Shown piece after piece: positions 52,386 to 60,967 of a stretch of 64,000 bases of DNA (position 1 is its first letter; the number at the start of each line of letters is the position of its first letter). The position numbers and the translations under genes are program-made. The notes beneath the pieces are model-generated. The model saw only the letters and a program-made list of their open reading frames with translations, had not been told where the DNA came from and ran no database searches. This DNA comes from Jiella mangrovi. GTDB taxonomy: Bacteria; Pseudomonadota; Alphaproteobacteria; Rhizobiales; Rhizobiaceae. The stretch lies in contig NZ_JAGJCF010000004.1 of the NCBI RefSeq assembly GCF_017815135.1, forward strand, positions 62,001 to 126,000, given 5' to 3'.

Positions 52386-52587
52386 GCCCGTCTCCGTTGG
52401 TGGCCCACCGGGCCCATCTGGTCGTCACAGGATGGACGATCGGTGTGGGAAGTGTCTACGGACCACGGCGCGCTTCTCCCCACGAAAATCAGTGTCGCGA
52501 CGGATCCTCGCGTTTCGGCGGGGCGCTGTTTCGAGGTGTTTGCGGCAGCCGTCTTGAAGGACGCGGCTCATCGCACCAGATAGATTG

Positions 52588-52604
52588 CACAAAATATAAT
52601 TGTG
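52588..52604. promoter_or_regulatory. OhrR-type operator and -10 of the ohr gene
   Basis: CACAA-AATATAA-TTGTG is a perfect 5-bp dyad. It overlaps TATAAT (52595-52600) about 60 bases before ohr. This AT-rich dyad in a GC-rich genome resembles OhrR-binding sites, and the regulator gene follows ohr. Confidence 0.55.
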
Positions 52605-52664
52605 TCATCGTCAATCTGAGGCCGGCCCGCGGCGAAGCGGCCGAAGACCAGGAGTGTTTTCATC

Positions 52665-53090
52665 ATGAGTGCAGCCTATGAAACCCGCGTCAAAGCCGTC
52701 GGCGGCCGTTCGGGCCGGGTCGAAAGCGAGGACGGCATCCTCGCCCTCGACCTCGCCATGCCGAAGGAACTCGGCGGCAAGGGCGGTGCCACCAATCCCG
52801 AGCAGCTGTTCGCGGCCGGCTATGCCGCCTGTTTCGAAAACGCCGTCATCCACGCCACCCGCAAGTCGGACACGAAGATCCGCGACGACGACATTGTCGT
52901 CGTCGGCGAAGTCGGCCTTTCCCCCAATGACAGCGGTGGCTTTCAGTTGTCGGTGACGCTCGAGGTGGAGATCGCCGGCGTCGATCAGGGAACGGCCGAC
53001 GACATCGTCGCCAGGGCCCATCAGATCTGCCCCTATTCCAATGCGGTGCGGGGCAATATCGACGTGAAGCTGAAAGTCTCGGTGAAATAG
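52665..53090 (+). CDS. ohr: organic hydroperoxide resistance protein
   Basis: Ohr is a thiol-dependent peroxidase that reduces organic hydroperoxides. The 141-residue OsmC-family protein shows GGRSGRVESEDGILALDLAMPKELGG, the first catalytic cysteine in GYAACFENAV and the second in AHQICPYSNAVRG, with ATNPEQLFAAGYAACF as family mark. It is 19 bases before ohrR on the same strand and has an upstream AT-rich dyad, so it is peroxide-inducible by inference. Confidence 0.97.
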   Translation: MSAAYETRVKAVGGRSGRVESEDGILALDLAMPKELGGKGGATNPEQLFAAGYAACFENAVIHATRKSDTKIRDDDIVVVGEVGLSPNDSGGFQLSVTLEVEIAGVDQGTADDIVARAHQICPYSNAVRGNIDVKLKVSVK

Positions 53091-53109
53091 ACGAACGTAG
53101 GAGGCGGCG

Positions 53110-53601
53110 TTGACGAGAAGAACACCATCAGAGGACGACGACCTCGCCCTCGACCGGCAGGTCTGCTTTCCGCTCTATGCCGCCTCCAATCTCATCACCC
53201 GGCTCTACCGCCCGGCGCTGGCCCGCCTCGGTCTGACCTATCCGCAATATCTGGTCATGCTGGTGCTGTGGGAGGCCGCGCCCCAGAGCGTCGGGAGCCT
53301 CGGCGAGAGGCTGCATCTCGACAGCGGCACTTTGACGCCGCTGCTCAAACGCCTGGAAACCGCAGGCCTGGTGGTCCGCCGGCGTGACCCGGCCGACGAA
53401 AGGCGGGTCCTGGTCGAACTCACCGATGCCGGCAAGGCCCTGAAGGCGGAGGCTTCCGACATACCTCGGACGCTTGGCGCAGGGCTCGGGCTCGGCCGCG
53501 AAGACCTCGACGGCCTGCGCCAGACCGTCGGCGAGCTCGTCGATCTGCTCGCCGCCCATTCGCGCCCGGGATCCTATCTGCCGCCCGTCGAAGCGGACTG
53601 A
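53110..53601 (+). CDS. ohrR: MarR-family peroxide-sensing repressor OhrR
   Basis: The 163-residue repressor begins at a TTG preceded at 5 bases by a perfect AGGAGG, so the unusual start is well supported. The sensing cysteine is Cys19 in LDRQVCFPLYAASNLITRLYRPAL, equivalent to the reactive Cys of Bacillus OhrR. A winged helix follows: SVGSLGERLHLDSGTLTPLLKRLETAGLVVRRRDPADERRVLVELTDAG. Co-transcribed with ohr and expected to bind the operator at 52588-52604. Confidence 0.94.
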   Translation: MTRRTPSEDDDLALDRQVCFPLYAASNLITRLYRPALARLGLTYPQYLVMLVLWEAAPQSVGSLGERLHLDSGTLTPLLKRLETAGLVVRRRDPADERRVLVELTDAGKALKAEASDIPRTLGAGLGLGREDLDGLRQTVGELVDLLAAHSRPGSYLPPVEAD

Positions 53602-53707
53602 CCGGCTAGGGCGAAAAGGCCCGGCCGAGCGAAGGGCCTTGCATTCGGGCGGCCGCGCGTGGAATGGCTCGATCTCAAATCTGGAACAGTTCGACGTTAG
53701 GACGAAA

Positions 53708-54094
53708 ATGTACGAGATCCTGGTCAAGGCCCATGGCGGCCTCGCGCTTTTGGCGCTGCTCCTGTCGATCTTCTGGGTCGGCGTTGCGATGACCGCACCC
53801 TCCGGCGCGGTCACCACCGTCTCCGGCATGCGCAAGGGCGTCTATATCGGCGCCGTCGCGCTGACGAGCCTTGTCGGCCTTCTCGGCCTCGTTCTCCTGG
53901 CGATGATGCCCAGCTGGGCCGGCCAGGCCTTCACATGGGTCGGCCTCGTCGTCCTCGTCGCCTATCCCATCCTCGGCGCAAGAAGCCGCCGAGCCTATGC
54001 GGCCGGCCAAAAGGGCACGGCCATCGGCCTCTCGGTCGCCATGGTCGCCCTCGTCGTCGTCGCCTATGGGGTGATGGTCGCAAAGCCGTTCTGA
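53708..54094 (+). CDS. SirB-like small membrane protein
   Basis: A 128-residue inner-membrane protein with about four helices: YEILVKAHGGLALLALLLSIFWVGVAM, GVYIGAVALTSLVGLLGLVLLAMM, AFTWVGLVVLVAYPILGAR and IGLSVAMVALVVVAYGVMVA. The N-terminal K-x-H-G-x-LA and Y-P-I-LG patterns recall SirB2/YchQ-type proteins. Function is unknown. AGGA five bases before the ATG. Palindromic repeats follow its stop. Confidence 0.65.
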   Translation: MYEILVKAHGGLALLALLLSIFWVGVAMTAPSGAVTTVSGMRKGVYIGAVALTSLVGLLGLVLLAMMPSWAGQAFTWVGLVVLVAYPILGARSRRAYAAGQKGTAIGLSVAMVALVVVAYGVMVAKPF

Positions 54095-54208
54095 CGGCAC
54101 GCAATACCGTTTGGGGGACAGCACGCTTCACCCGTCTCACGCTGAAGGCTCCGGCAAGTCGAGTGGGCAAAACGTTCGCAAGGTCGAGAGCGACGAAACT
54201 TCACGCTG

Positions 54209-54338
54209 CGTCATTCTCGGGCCCCGTCCCGAGAATCCAGGGGCGGATGCCGCGACGTCGGTCCTTTGCTTCTTCGGCAACTGAAGCCACTGGCGCCCTG
54301 CGATCGCTGGATTCTCGGCACGGGGGCCGAGAATGACG
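54209..54338. repeat. inverted pair of 32-bp palindromic repeats, locus 2
   Basis: Copy C is 54209-54240 (CGTCATTCTCGGGCC ... CCCGAGAATCCAG); copy D, inverted, is 54307-54338 (CTGGATTCTCGG ... CCGAGAATGACG); spacer 66 bases. Both arms agree with those at 36001-36098. In copy D, GGG has become GGC with a compensating change in the other arm. The whole locus fills the intergenic space (54095-54423) between the SirB-like gene and the polyamine gene, where I see nothing else. Confidence 0.85.
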
Positions 54339-54423
54339 GCGCGTTGAGGTGGGCGCCTCGACGCAAGAAAAAGGCGGGCCCGCCGGACCCGCCTTCTTTC
54401 ATCCAATCACCACGCCCGTCCCC

Positions 54424-55671
54424 TTACGCCGCGAGGTCGATCGCGGCCTCCGTGCCGTTCACCTGCACCTGCGTCGGCAGGCCCATCTTGCCGAGGAGAT
54501 CGAGGAACGGTTTCGGCGGCAGGTCCTCGACATTGACCATCTTCTTCACGTCCCAGGTGCCGTCGGCGATCAGAAGCGCCGCTGCCACCGGCGGCACGCC
54601 CGCCGTGTAGGAAATGCCCTGGCTGCCGACCTCGTTATAGGCGTCCTTGTGGTCGGCGACGTTGTAGATGAAGACCTCGGCGTCCTTGCCGTCCTTCTTG
54701 CCCCTGACGAGATCGCCGATGCAGGTCTTGCCCTCGTATTCGGGGGCGAGTTCCGCGGGGTTCGGCAAGCAGGCCTTCACCACCTTCAGCGGCACGACTT
54801 CCAGCCCCTCGGCCGTCGTCACCGGCTGCTCCGAAAGGAGGCCGAGATTCTTCAGAACCGTGAAGACCTGCACATAGCGCTCGCCGAAGCCCATCCAGAA
54901 CCTCACATCGGCGCCCGGATAGCGCGCCGCCAGCGAATGCACCTCGTCATGGCCGGTCATGTAGGTCGGCCGCTTGCCGACCACCGGCAGATCCCACTCG
55001 CGGGGGATCTCGAACATCTGGTTGGTCTGCCAGGCGCCCTTCTGCCAGGAATAGACGACGCCGGTGAACTCGCGGAAATTGATCTCCGGGTCGAAGTTGG
55101 TCGAGAACCACTTGCCGTGGCTGCCGGCGTTCACATCGACGATGTCGATGGAGGTGATCTCGTCGAGATATTCGTCCTCGGCGAGCCGCGCATAGGCATT
55201 GACGACGCCCGGGTCGAAGCCCGCACCGAGGATCGCCGTGATCCCGGCCTTCTCCACTTCCTCGCGCCGGCGCCACTCGTAATTGCCGTACCAGGGCGGC
55301 GTCTCGCAGATCTTCAAGGGATCTTCGTGGATCGCCGTGTCGATATAAGCGGCGCCCGTCTCGATGCAGGCGCTCATCACCGACATGTTGACGAAGGCCG
55401 AGCCGACATTGATGACGATCTCGGCGCCGGTCTCGCGGATCAGCTTGACGGTGGCGGGAATGTCCAGAGCGTCGAGCGGATGCGCCGCGATCACCCCATC
55501 CTTGACCTTCATCGCGTCCTTCTCACGCACCGAGGCGATGATCGCCTCGCATTTGGCGACGGTGCGCGAGGCGATGTGGATCTCGCCGAATTTGTCGTTG
55601 GCTTGAGCGCATTTGTGGGCGGCCACCTGCGCGACGCCGCCGGCGCCGATGATCAGGACGTTCTTAGCCAT
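54424..55671 (-). CDS. carboxynorspermidine/carboxyspermidine dehydrogenase (saccharopine dehydrogenase family)
   Basis: A 415-residue NADPH enzyme that condenses an aspartate semialdehyde with a diamine to the carboxy-polyamine. It has a Rossmann start MAKNVLIIGAGGVAQVAAHKCAQ, INVGSAFVNMSVMSACIETGAAYIDTAIHEDP, ILGAGFDPGVVNAYARLAEDEYLDEITSIDIVDVNAG, all saccharopine-dehydrogenase-like. Together with nspC upstream it makes the alternative polyamine route. Which product (homospermidine, spermidine or norspermidine) cannot be told. Confidence 0.92.
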   Translation of the reverse strand: MAKNVLIIGAGGVAQVAAHKCAQANDKFGEIHIASRTVAKCEAIIASVREKDAMKVKDGVIAAHPLDALDIPATVKLIRETGAEIVINVGSAFVNMSVMSACIETGAAYIDTAIHEDPLKICETPPWYGNYEWRRREEVEKAGITAILGAGFDPGVVNAYARLAEDEYLDEITSIDIVDVNAGSHGKWFSTNFDPEINFREFTGVVYSWQKGAWQTNQMFEIPREWDLPVVGKRPTYMTGHDEVHSLAARYPGADVRFWMGFGERYVQVFTVLKNLGLLSEQPVTTAEGLEVVPLKVVKACLPNPAELAPEYEGKTCIGDLVRGKKDGKDAEVFIYNVADHKDAYNEVGSQGISYTAGVPPVAAALLIADGTWDVKKMVNVEDLPPKPFLDLLGKMGLPTQVQVNGTEAAIDLAA

Positions 55672-55709
55672 TGAATGTCATTCCCCTTCAGGACGTTCGT
55701 TGTCCGGCC

Positions 55710-56807
55710 TTACGAGAGGCTCAGTTCATAGTCTTCATAGGTGAAGTCGCGGGCGAGGCGAATGGACCCGTCGAGCGACTTCACCGCGATTGCCGGCATT
55801 TTCACGCCGTTGAACCAGTTCTTCTTGACCATTGTATAACCGGCTGCATCCTGAATGGAGATGCGCTGGCCGATTTCCAAGGGCTGTTCGAAGTAAAACT
55901 CGCCGAAAATATCCCCGGCGAGACAGGATTTTCCGCAGATCATCACCGGATACGCGCCGGTGTTTGGCGATATCTTGGCGCTTTCCCGGTAGATCAGAAG
56001 GTCCAGCATATGGGCCTCGACCGAGGAATCGACGATCGCCAGCTCCTTGCCGTTGAAGAGCCGGTCGAGCACCGTCACCTCCAGCGTCGTCGTGCGGGTG
56101 ATCGCCGCCTCGCCGGGCTCGAGATACACCTGCACGCCGTATCTCTCGGCAAAGGCCTTGAGCCGCCGGCAGAGCGCATCGACCGGATAGTCATCGCCGG
56201 TGAAATGGATGCCGCCGCCAAGGCTCACCCAGTCGACCCGTTCGAAGAGATGGCCGAACTTTGCTTCGATCTCACCCAGCATCTTGTCGAACAACGCGAA
56301 ATCGCCGTTCTCGCAATTGTTGTGGACCATGAAGCCGGAGATCTGGTCGATCACCGCCTCGACCTTTGCCGCATCCCATTCGCCGAGCCGCGAGAACGGC
56401 CTTGCGGGGTCGGCAAGGTCGAAGCTTGATGTCGAAACGCCGGGGTTCACGCGCAGCCCGCGGGTGATCCCGGCGCTTTTTTCCGCAAAGCGCTCGAGCT
56501 GCGAGATCGAGTTGAAGATGATCTTGTCGGCGTTCTCGATCACTTCTCCGATCTCGTGATCGGCATAGGCGACGGAATAGGCGTGGGTCTCGCCGCCGAA
56601 CTTCCGGCGCCCGAGCTTCACCTCGAAGAGCGAGGACGACGTCGTCCCGTCCATATGCTCGGCCATCAGATCGAACACCGCCCAGGACGCGAAGCACTTC
56701 AGGGCGAGCAGAACCTTCGCCCCGGATTTTTCCCGCACCTCGTCCATGACGCGCATATTGGCGAGAAGCTTCGCCTCGTCGATCAGATAATAGGGGGTGT
56801 CGACCAT
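55710..56807 (-). CDS. nspC: carboxynorspermidine (carboxyspermidine) decarboxylase
   Basis: A 365-residue PLP enzyme of the fold III (alanine racemase-like) group. The PLP lysine is Lys37 in VLLALKCFASW; other motifs are SSLFEVKLGRRKFGGETHAYSVAY, RVNPGVSTS, MVHNNCENGDF, SLGGGIHFTGDDYPVD and YPVMICGKSCLAGDIFGEF. Acts after the dehydrogenase encoded next to it. It starts 38 bases upstream of the dehydrogenase gene on the same strand. Confidence 0.94.
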   Translation of the reverse strand: MVDTPYYLIDEAKLLANMRVMDEVREKSGAKVLLALKCFASWAVFDLMAEHMDGTTSSSLFEVKLGRRKFGGETHAYSVAYADHEIGEVIENADKIIFNSISQLERFAEKSAGITRGLRVNPGVSTSSFDLADPARPFSRLGEWDAAKVEAVIDQISGFMVHNNCENGDFALFDKMLGEIEAKFGHLFERVDWVSLGGGIHFTGDDYPVDALCRRLKAFAERYGVQVYLEPGEAAITRTTTLEVTVLDRLFNGKELAIVDSSVEAHMLDLLIYRESAKISPNTGAYPVMICGKSCLAGDIFGEFYFEQPLEIGQRISIQDAAGYTMVKKNWFNGVKMPAIAVKSLDGSIRLARDFTYEDYELSLS

Positions 56808-57101
56808 CGCCCGCCCGTTTCGCCAGAAGTTCAGGATTGTGGCCGGTGTTTAGGCGAAAGCGGGCAAGGGGTGCAAGGGAGGCGCCGGGACGGACGCCGG
56901 CGACCCGCCGGCACGAGCAAGATCCGCCATCCCGCCGCTCTGCGACATGCGCGAAGAACACGCCGTCTTGTCCGGGTGACGACAGACTTGCGCAATTCTC
57001 GCCCGCGACGGTCGATCTTTGCGCAGACAAGGCTTAGATCGGTTCCAGATCGATCCGCTCACCAGCAAGCGCGGCCGCATCGCGGCCCGTGAAGGACACT
57101 C

Positions 57102-59021
57102 TTGGCCAATACCAGCAACGCCCGCGTCTCAGGCGACAGCGGCGAGACCTTTTCGACGCTGAAAAATCTCTGGCCCTATATGTGGCCCAGCGACCGGCCG
57201 GACCTGAAGATGCGCGTCGTCTACGCGTCCTTGTTTCTGGTCCTCGCCAAGCTTCTGACGGTCGGCGTTCCCTATTTCTACAAATGGGCGACCGACGCCC
57301 TCGACGGCAGTTCGGGCACGGTGACTGCCAGCCCCTCGGGCGATGAGACCGGCTGGCTGCCGATCATCCTCGCCGGCGCGATCACCCTCGTCGTCTCCTA
57401 CAATGTCGCACGGGTGATCTCCGTCGGTCTGAACCAGCTGCGCGACGCGCTGTTTGCCCGCGTCGGCCAGTATGCGGTGCGACGGCTCGCCTATCGCACC
57501 TTCACCCACATGCATCGTCTGTCGCTGCGCTTTCATCTGGAGCGGCGCACCGGCGGGCTGTCGCGGATCATCGAGCGCGGCACCAAGGGCATCGAGGCGA
57601 TCGTCCGCTTCACCATTCTCAACACCATCCCGACGATCCTGGAATTTGCCCTCGTCGCGGTGATCTTCGGCTTTTCCTACGGGCTTTCCTACGTCGCGGT
57701 CATTGCCGTGACGATCTGGCTCTATGGCTGGTTCACCATCAAGGCCAGCGACTGGCGGATCAACATCCGCCGCGACATGAACGATTCGGACACCGACGCC
57801 AACACCAAGGCGATCGATTCGCTTCTGAACTTCGAGACGGTCAAATATTTCGGCAACGAGGCGATGGAGGCCGAGCGCTTCGACCGCTCCATGGCCCGCT
57901 ACGAGATCGCCGCGACGCGGATCTGGACCTCGCTCGGCTGGCTGAACTTCGGCCAGGGCGTGATCTTCGGCACAGGCATGGCGATCGTCATGGTGATGTC
58001 GGCGCTGGCGGTCAGGGACGGCACCCAGACCCTCGGCGACTTCGTCTTCGTCAACGCCATGCTGATGCAGCTGTCGATCCCGCTCAACTTCATCGGCTTC
58101 GTCTATCGCGAGATCCGCCAGGGCCTCACCGACATCGAGGAGATGTTCGCGCTTCTCGATGTCGAGGCCGAGGTGAAGGACAAGCCGGATGCCGGGGCGC
58201 TCGTCGTCAGCGACGGGGCGATCCGCTTCGAGGACGTGCGCTTCGGCTACGATCCGGCCCGGGCCATTCTCAAGGGCGTTTCCTTCGAGGTGCCGCCGGG
58301 CAAGTCGGTGGCGATCGTCGGGCCGTCGGGAGCGGGCAAGTCGACCATCTCGCGGCTTCTGTTCCGCTTCTACGACGTCGGCGCCGGCCGGATCACCATC
58401 GACGGCCAGGACATTTCGAAGGTCACGCAGGCGAGCGTCCGCGCGGCGATCGGGATCGTCCCGCAGGACACCGTCTTGTTCAACGACACCATCGCCTACA
58501 ACATCCGCTACGGGCGCATCGACGCCGACGAGGAGGAGGTGGTGCGCGCCGCCGAACTCGCCCAGATCGCCGGCTTCATCGAGCAGCTGCCGGATGGGTT
58601 CGCCTCGATGGTCGGCGAGCGCGGGCTGAAGCTTTCGGGCGGCGAGAAGCAGCGCGTCGCAATCGCCCGGACGATCCTCAAGGCCCCGCCGATCCTCGTC
58701 CTCGACGAGGCGACGTCGGCCCTCGACACCCATACGGAGCAGGAAATCCAGTCGGCGCTCGACCTCGTGTCGAAGAACCGTACGACGCTGACCATCGCCC
58801 ACCGGCTGTCGACGATCATCAATTGCGACGAGATCCTCGTCCTGAAGGCCGGCGAGATCGTCGAGCGCGGCTCCCATCGCGAACTCCTTGCCAATAACGG
58901 ACTTTATGCCGAGATGTGGGCGATGCAGCGCGAGGCGACGGAAGCCGAAGAAGCGCTGAGGCGGGCGCGCGAGAGCGACGAGTTCGGCGTGATCGAGCGG
59001 CGCCGCACCCAGCCGAGCTGA
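57102..59021 (+). CDS. Atm1-type ABC exporter (half-transporter)
   Basis: A 639-residue half-transporter. Starts at a TTG with GAAGGA six bases upstream. The membrane part (about 1-360) carries six helices and the Atm1 motif FHLERRTGGLSRIIERGTKGIEAIVRFTILNTIPTILEF and TKAIDSLLNFETVKYFGNE. The ATPase has GPSGAGKST (Walker A), the family signature KLSGGEKQRVAIARTIL and ILVLDEATSALD (Walker B). This is the bacterial relative of the mitochondrial exporter of glutathione-bound sulfur or metal species, a link with gshA in function only. Confidence 0.94.
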   Translation: MANTSNARVSGDSGETFSTLKNLWPYMWPSDRPDLKMRVVYASLFLVLAKLLTVGVPYFYKWATDALDGSSGTVTASPSGDETGWLPIILAGAITLVVSYNVARVISVGLNQLRDALFARVGQYAVRRLAYRTFTHMHRLSLRFHLERRTGGLSRIIERGTKGIEAIVRFTILNTIPTILEFALVAVIFGFSYGLSYVAVIAVTIWLYGWFTIKASDWRINIRRDMNDSDTDANTKAIDSLLNFETVKYFGNEAMEAERFDRSMARYEIAATRIWTSLGWLNFGQGVIFGTGMAIVMVMSALAVRDGTQTLGDFVFVNAMLMQLSIPLNFIGFVYREIRQGLTDIEEMFALLDVEAEVKDKPDAGALVVSDGAIRFEDVRFGYDPARAILKGVSFEVPPGKSVAIVGPSGAGKSTISRLLFRFYDVGAGRITIDGQDISKVTQASVRAAIGIVPQDTVLFNDTIAYNIRYGRIDADEEEVVRAAELAQIAGFIEQLPDGFASMVGERGLKLSGGEKQRVAIARTILKAPPILVLDEATSALDTHTEQEIQSALDLVSKNRTTLTIAHRLSTIINCDEILVLKAGEIVERGSHRELLANNGLYAEMWAMQREATEAEEALRRARESDEFGVIERRRTQPS

Positions 59022-59222
59022 TGCGCGCTCGAGCCGTTGTGCCGGGCTTGCCTGGAACGGCTCCCTCGCGGTCACGTTGAGCTTGAGGCAAGAGGGCTTT
59101 GCGTTAGCGGCATCCACGATGCCGGGCGCAATGATCGCAGCGGACGGAGTATCGGAAAAAGGCCGCATCGGCTAAACGCGCCGAAACGATCCGGCGAAAC
59201 GAACGGGAAGAAGTCGACAAAC

Positions 59223-59921
59223 GTGCATATCATCACCTCGATCCGCAACGCCTTCGTCCCCATTCACCGGGCGGGCTATCCGTTCATCGCCGTCTTCTTC
59301 GGCGTGTCGATCATTCTCGGCCTGTTCTGGCAGCCGCTGTTCTGGCTCGGCCTGATCCTGACGGCCTGGTGCGCCTATTTCTTTCGTGATCCCGAACGCG
59401 TCACCCCGGTCGCCGATCATCTGGTGGTCAGCCCGGCCGACGGCACGGTCTCGCTCGTCGGCCATGTCGCACCGCCGAGCGAACTCGGTCTCGGCGCCGA
59501 GCCGATGCTGCGCGTCTCGATCTTCATGAACGTGTTCAACTGCCATGTGAACCGCGCGCCGATGCGCGGCCGCATCGCCCGGATCCTCTATCGCGAGGGC
59601 GAGTTCAAGAATGCCGAACTCGACAAGGCGAGCGAGGTCAACGAGCGCAATGCGATGGTGATCGAGACAACCCAGGGCGAGATCGGCGTCGTCCAGATTG
59701 CCGGCTTCATCGCGCGGCGCATCGTCTGCTGGGGGCAGGTGGAAGACCGGATCGAGGCCGGCGAGCGCTTCGGCCTCATCCGCTTCGGCTCGCGGCTCGA
59801 CGTCTATCTGCCGGGCAGCGTCAAGCCGCGCGTCGCCGAGGGCCAGACGGCCATCGCCGGCGAGACGATCATCGCCGAATTCGGCGATCACCTCCGTTCC
59901 TGGCCAGCGAGGCGCGATTGA
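59223..59921 (+). CDS. psd: phosphatidylserine decarboxylase proenzyme
   Basis: Psd makes phosphatidylethanolamine and self-cleaves to form a pyruvoyl group. The 232-residue protein starts at GTG (59223) with the mark [20 protein letters not shown], then [60 protein letters not shown] and [13 protein letters not shown], where G-S is the cleavage site. Short type of the Rhizobiales. The stop overlaps the pssA start. Confidence 0.96.
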   Translation: MHIITSIRNAFVPIHRAGYPFIAVFFGVSIILGLFWQPLFWLGLILTAWCAYFFRDPERVTPVADHLVVSPADGTVSLVGHVAPPSELGLGAEPMLRVSIFMNVFNCHVNRAPMRGRIARILYREGEFKNAELDKASEVNERNAMVIETTQGEIGVVQIAGFIARRIVCWGQVEDRIEAGERFGLIRFGSRLDVYLPGSVKPRVAEGQTAIAGETIIAEFGDHLRSWPARRD

Positions 59922-60751
59922 TGCTGCTCGAGAAGGTCTTCCCACCGTTCGATCCGGGGCAGCCGGACGACGAGAACCGTGAGCGGCGGCGCATCCCCTT
60001 TCGGCGGATCGTGCCGAACCTGATCACCATTCTGGCCATCTGCGCCGGGATGACCGGCGTCAGGCTGGCGTTCGAAGGGCGGTTCGAGCTGGCCGTCGCG
60101 ATGGTTCTGGGGGCGGCCTTTCTCGACGGTATCGACGGGCGCGTGGCGCGCATGCTGAAGGGCCAGAGCCGCTTCGGCGCGGAGATGGACTCGCTCGCCG
60201 ACATCGTCAATTTCGGCCTTGCCCCGGCGCTGCTTCTCTACGCCTTCGTGCTTAACGAGGCGGGTGCCTTCGGCTGGACGGCGGCGCTGCTTTATACGAC
60301 CGGCTGCGCGCTGAGGCTCGCCCGCTTCAACACGATGCTCGACGATCCGCATCGGCCGAAATGGCATTCGGCCTTCTTCGTCGGCGTGCCGGCACCGGCC
60401 GGGGCGGCGCTGGCGCTCTTGCCGATGTATGTGAGCTTCGTCGGCGTCGATTTGCATCTTCCGCAGCTGACCGCCGGCGTCACGGCGATCTATCTGGTCT
60501 TCGTCGGCCTGTTGATGGCAAGCCGCATTCCCACCTGGTCGGGCAAGGGTGCCGGCATCCGCGTGCCGCGCAGCTATGCGATCCCGATCATCATGCTTCT
60601 GGTGCTCTATGTCGCCATGCTGGTCAGCTTCTTCTGGGAGACGCTGACGGTGTCGATCCTTGCCTATTACGTCTCGATCCCGTTTTCCTGGCGGGAATTT
60701 TCCAAACGGTCGAACCGCGAAGCTCGCCAGTTCGGCCCGCCGGCCGGGTGA
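59921..60751 (+). CDS. pssA: CDP-diacylglycerol-serine O-phosphatidyltransferase
   Basis: PssA makes phosphatidylserine, the substrate of Psd. The 276-residue membrane protein has the CDP-alcohol transferase motif DGIDGRVARMLKGQSRFGAEMDSLAD (D-G-x2-A-R-x8-G-x3-D-x3-D) at about residues 70-95 and about eight hydrophobic segments. ATG 59921 shares a base with the psd stop (TGATG), so the two enzymes of phosphatidylethanolamine synthesis are coupled. Confidence 0.97.
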   Translation: MLLEKVFPPFDPGQPDDENRERRRIPFRRIVPNLITILAICAGMTGVRLAFEGRFELAVAMVLGAAFLDGIDGRVARMLKGQSRFGAEMDSLADIVNFGLAPALLLYAFVLNEAGAFGWTAALLYTTGCALRLARFNTMLDDPHRPKWHSAFFVGVPAPAGAALALLPMYVSFVGVDLHLPQLTAGVTAIYLVFVGLLMASRIPTWSGKGAGIRVPRSYAIPIIMLLVLYVAMLVSFFWETLTVSILAYYVSIPFSWREFSKRSNREARQFGPPAG

Positions 60752-60900
60752 GGGTTTGTCGAAGGCGTTGACGCGCTAATCTGCCGGCAAGAGCCACGAG
60801 ACGGTGTCGGCAGCGCCTCAGATGACATTGCTGAGCCGGGCGGAAACCCGCGTGGCGGACCCGGCGCCCTGATATTCATAAGTGGACATTGGCGTTTCGT

Positions 60901-60914
60901 ATCCCGCACGGGAT
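60901..60914. promoter_or_regulatory. dyad ATCCCG-CA-CGGGAT upstream of the DapA-like gene
   Basis: A 6-bp perfect dyad 54 bases before the gene at 60968. It could be a regulator site; no adjacent regulator gene is in the window. Confidence 0.35.
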
Positions 60915-60967
60915 GATGCGTATGGTAGCGATGCGCCTGCGTCGCCATTGCCAGAAAGGTTTGCTCG

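Noticed and set aside
57129-59168. 679-codon minus-strand frame opposite the Atm1 gene
   Set aside because: Arg/Asp-rich shadow with no domain; the plus strand codes a complete ABC half-transporter.
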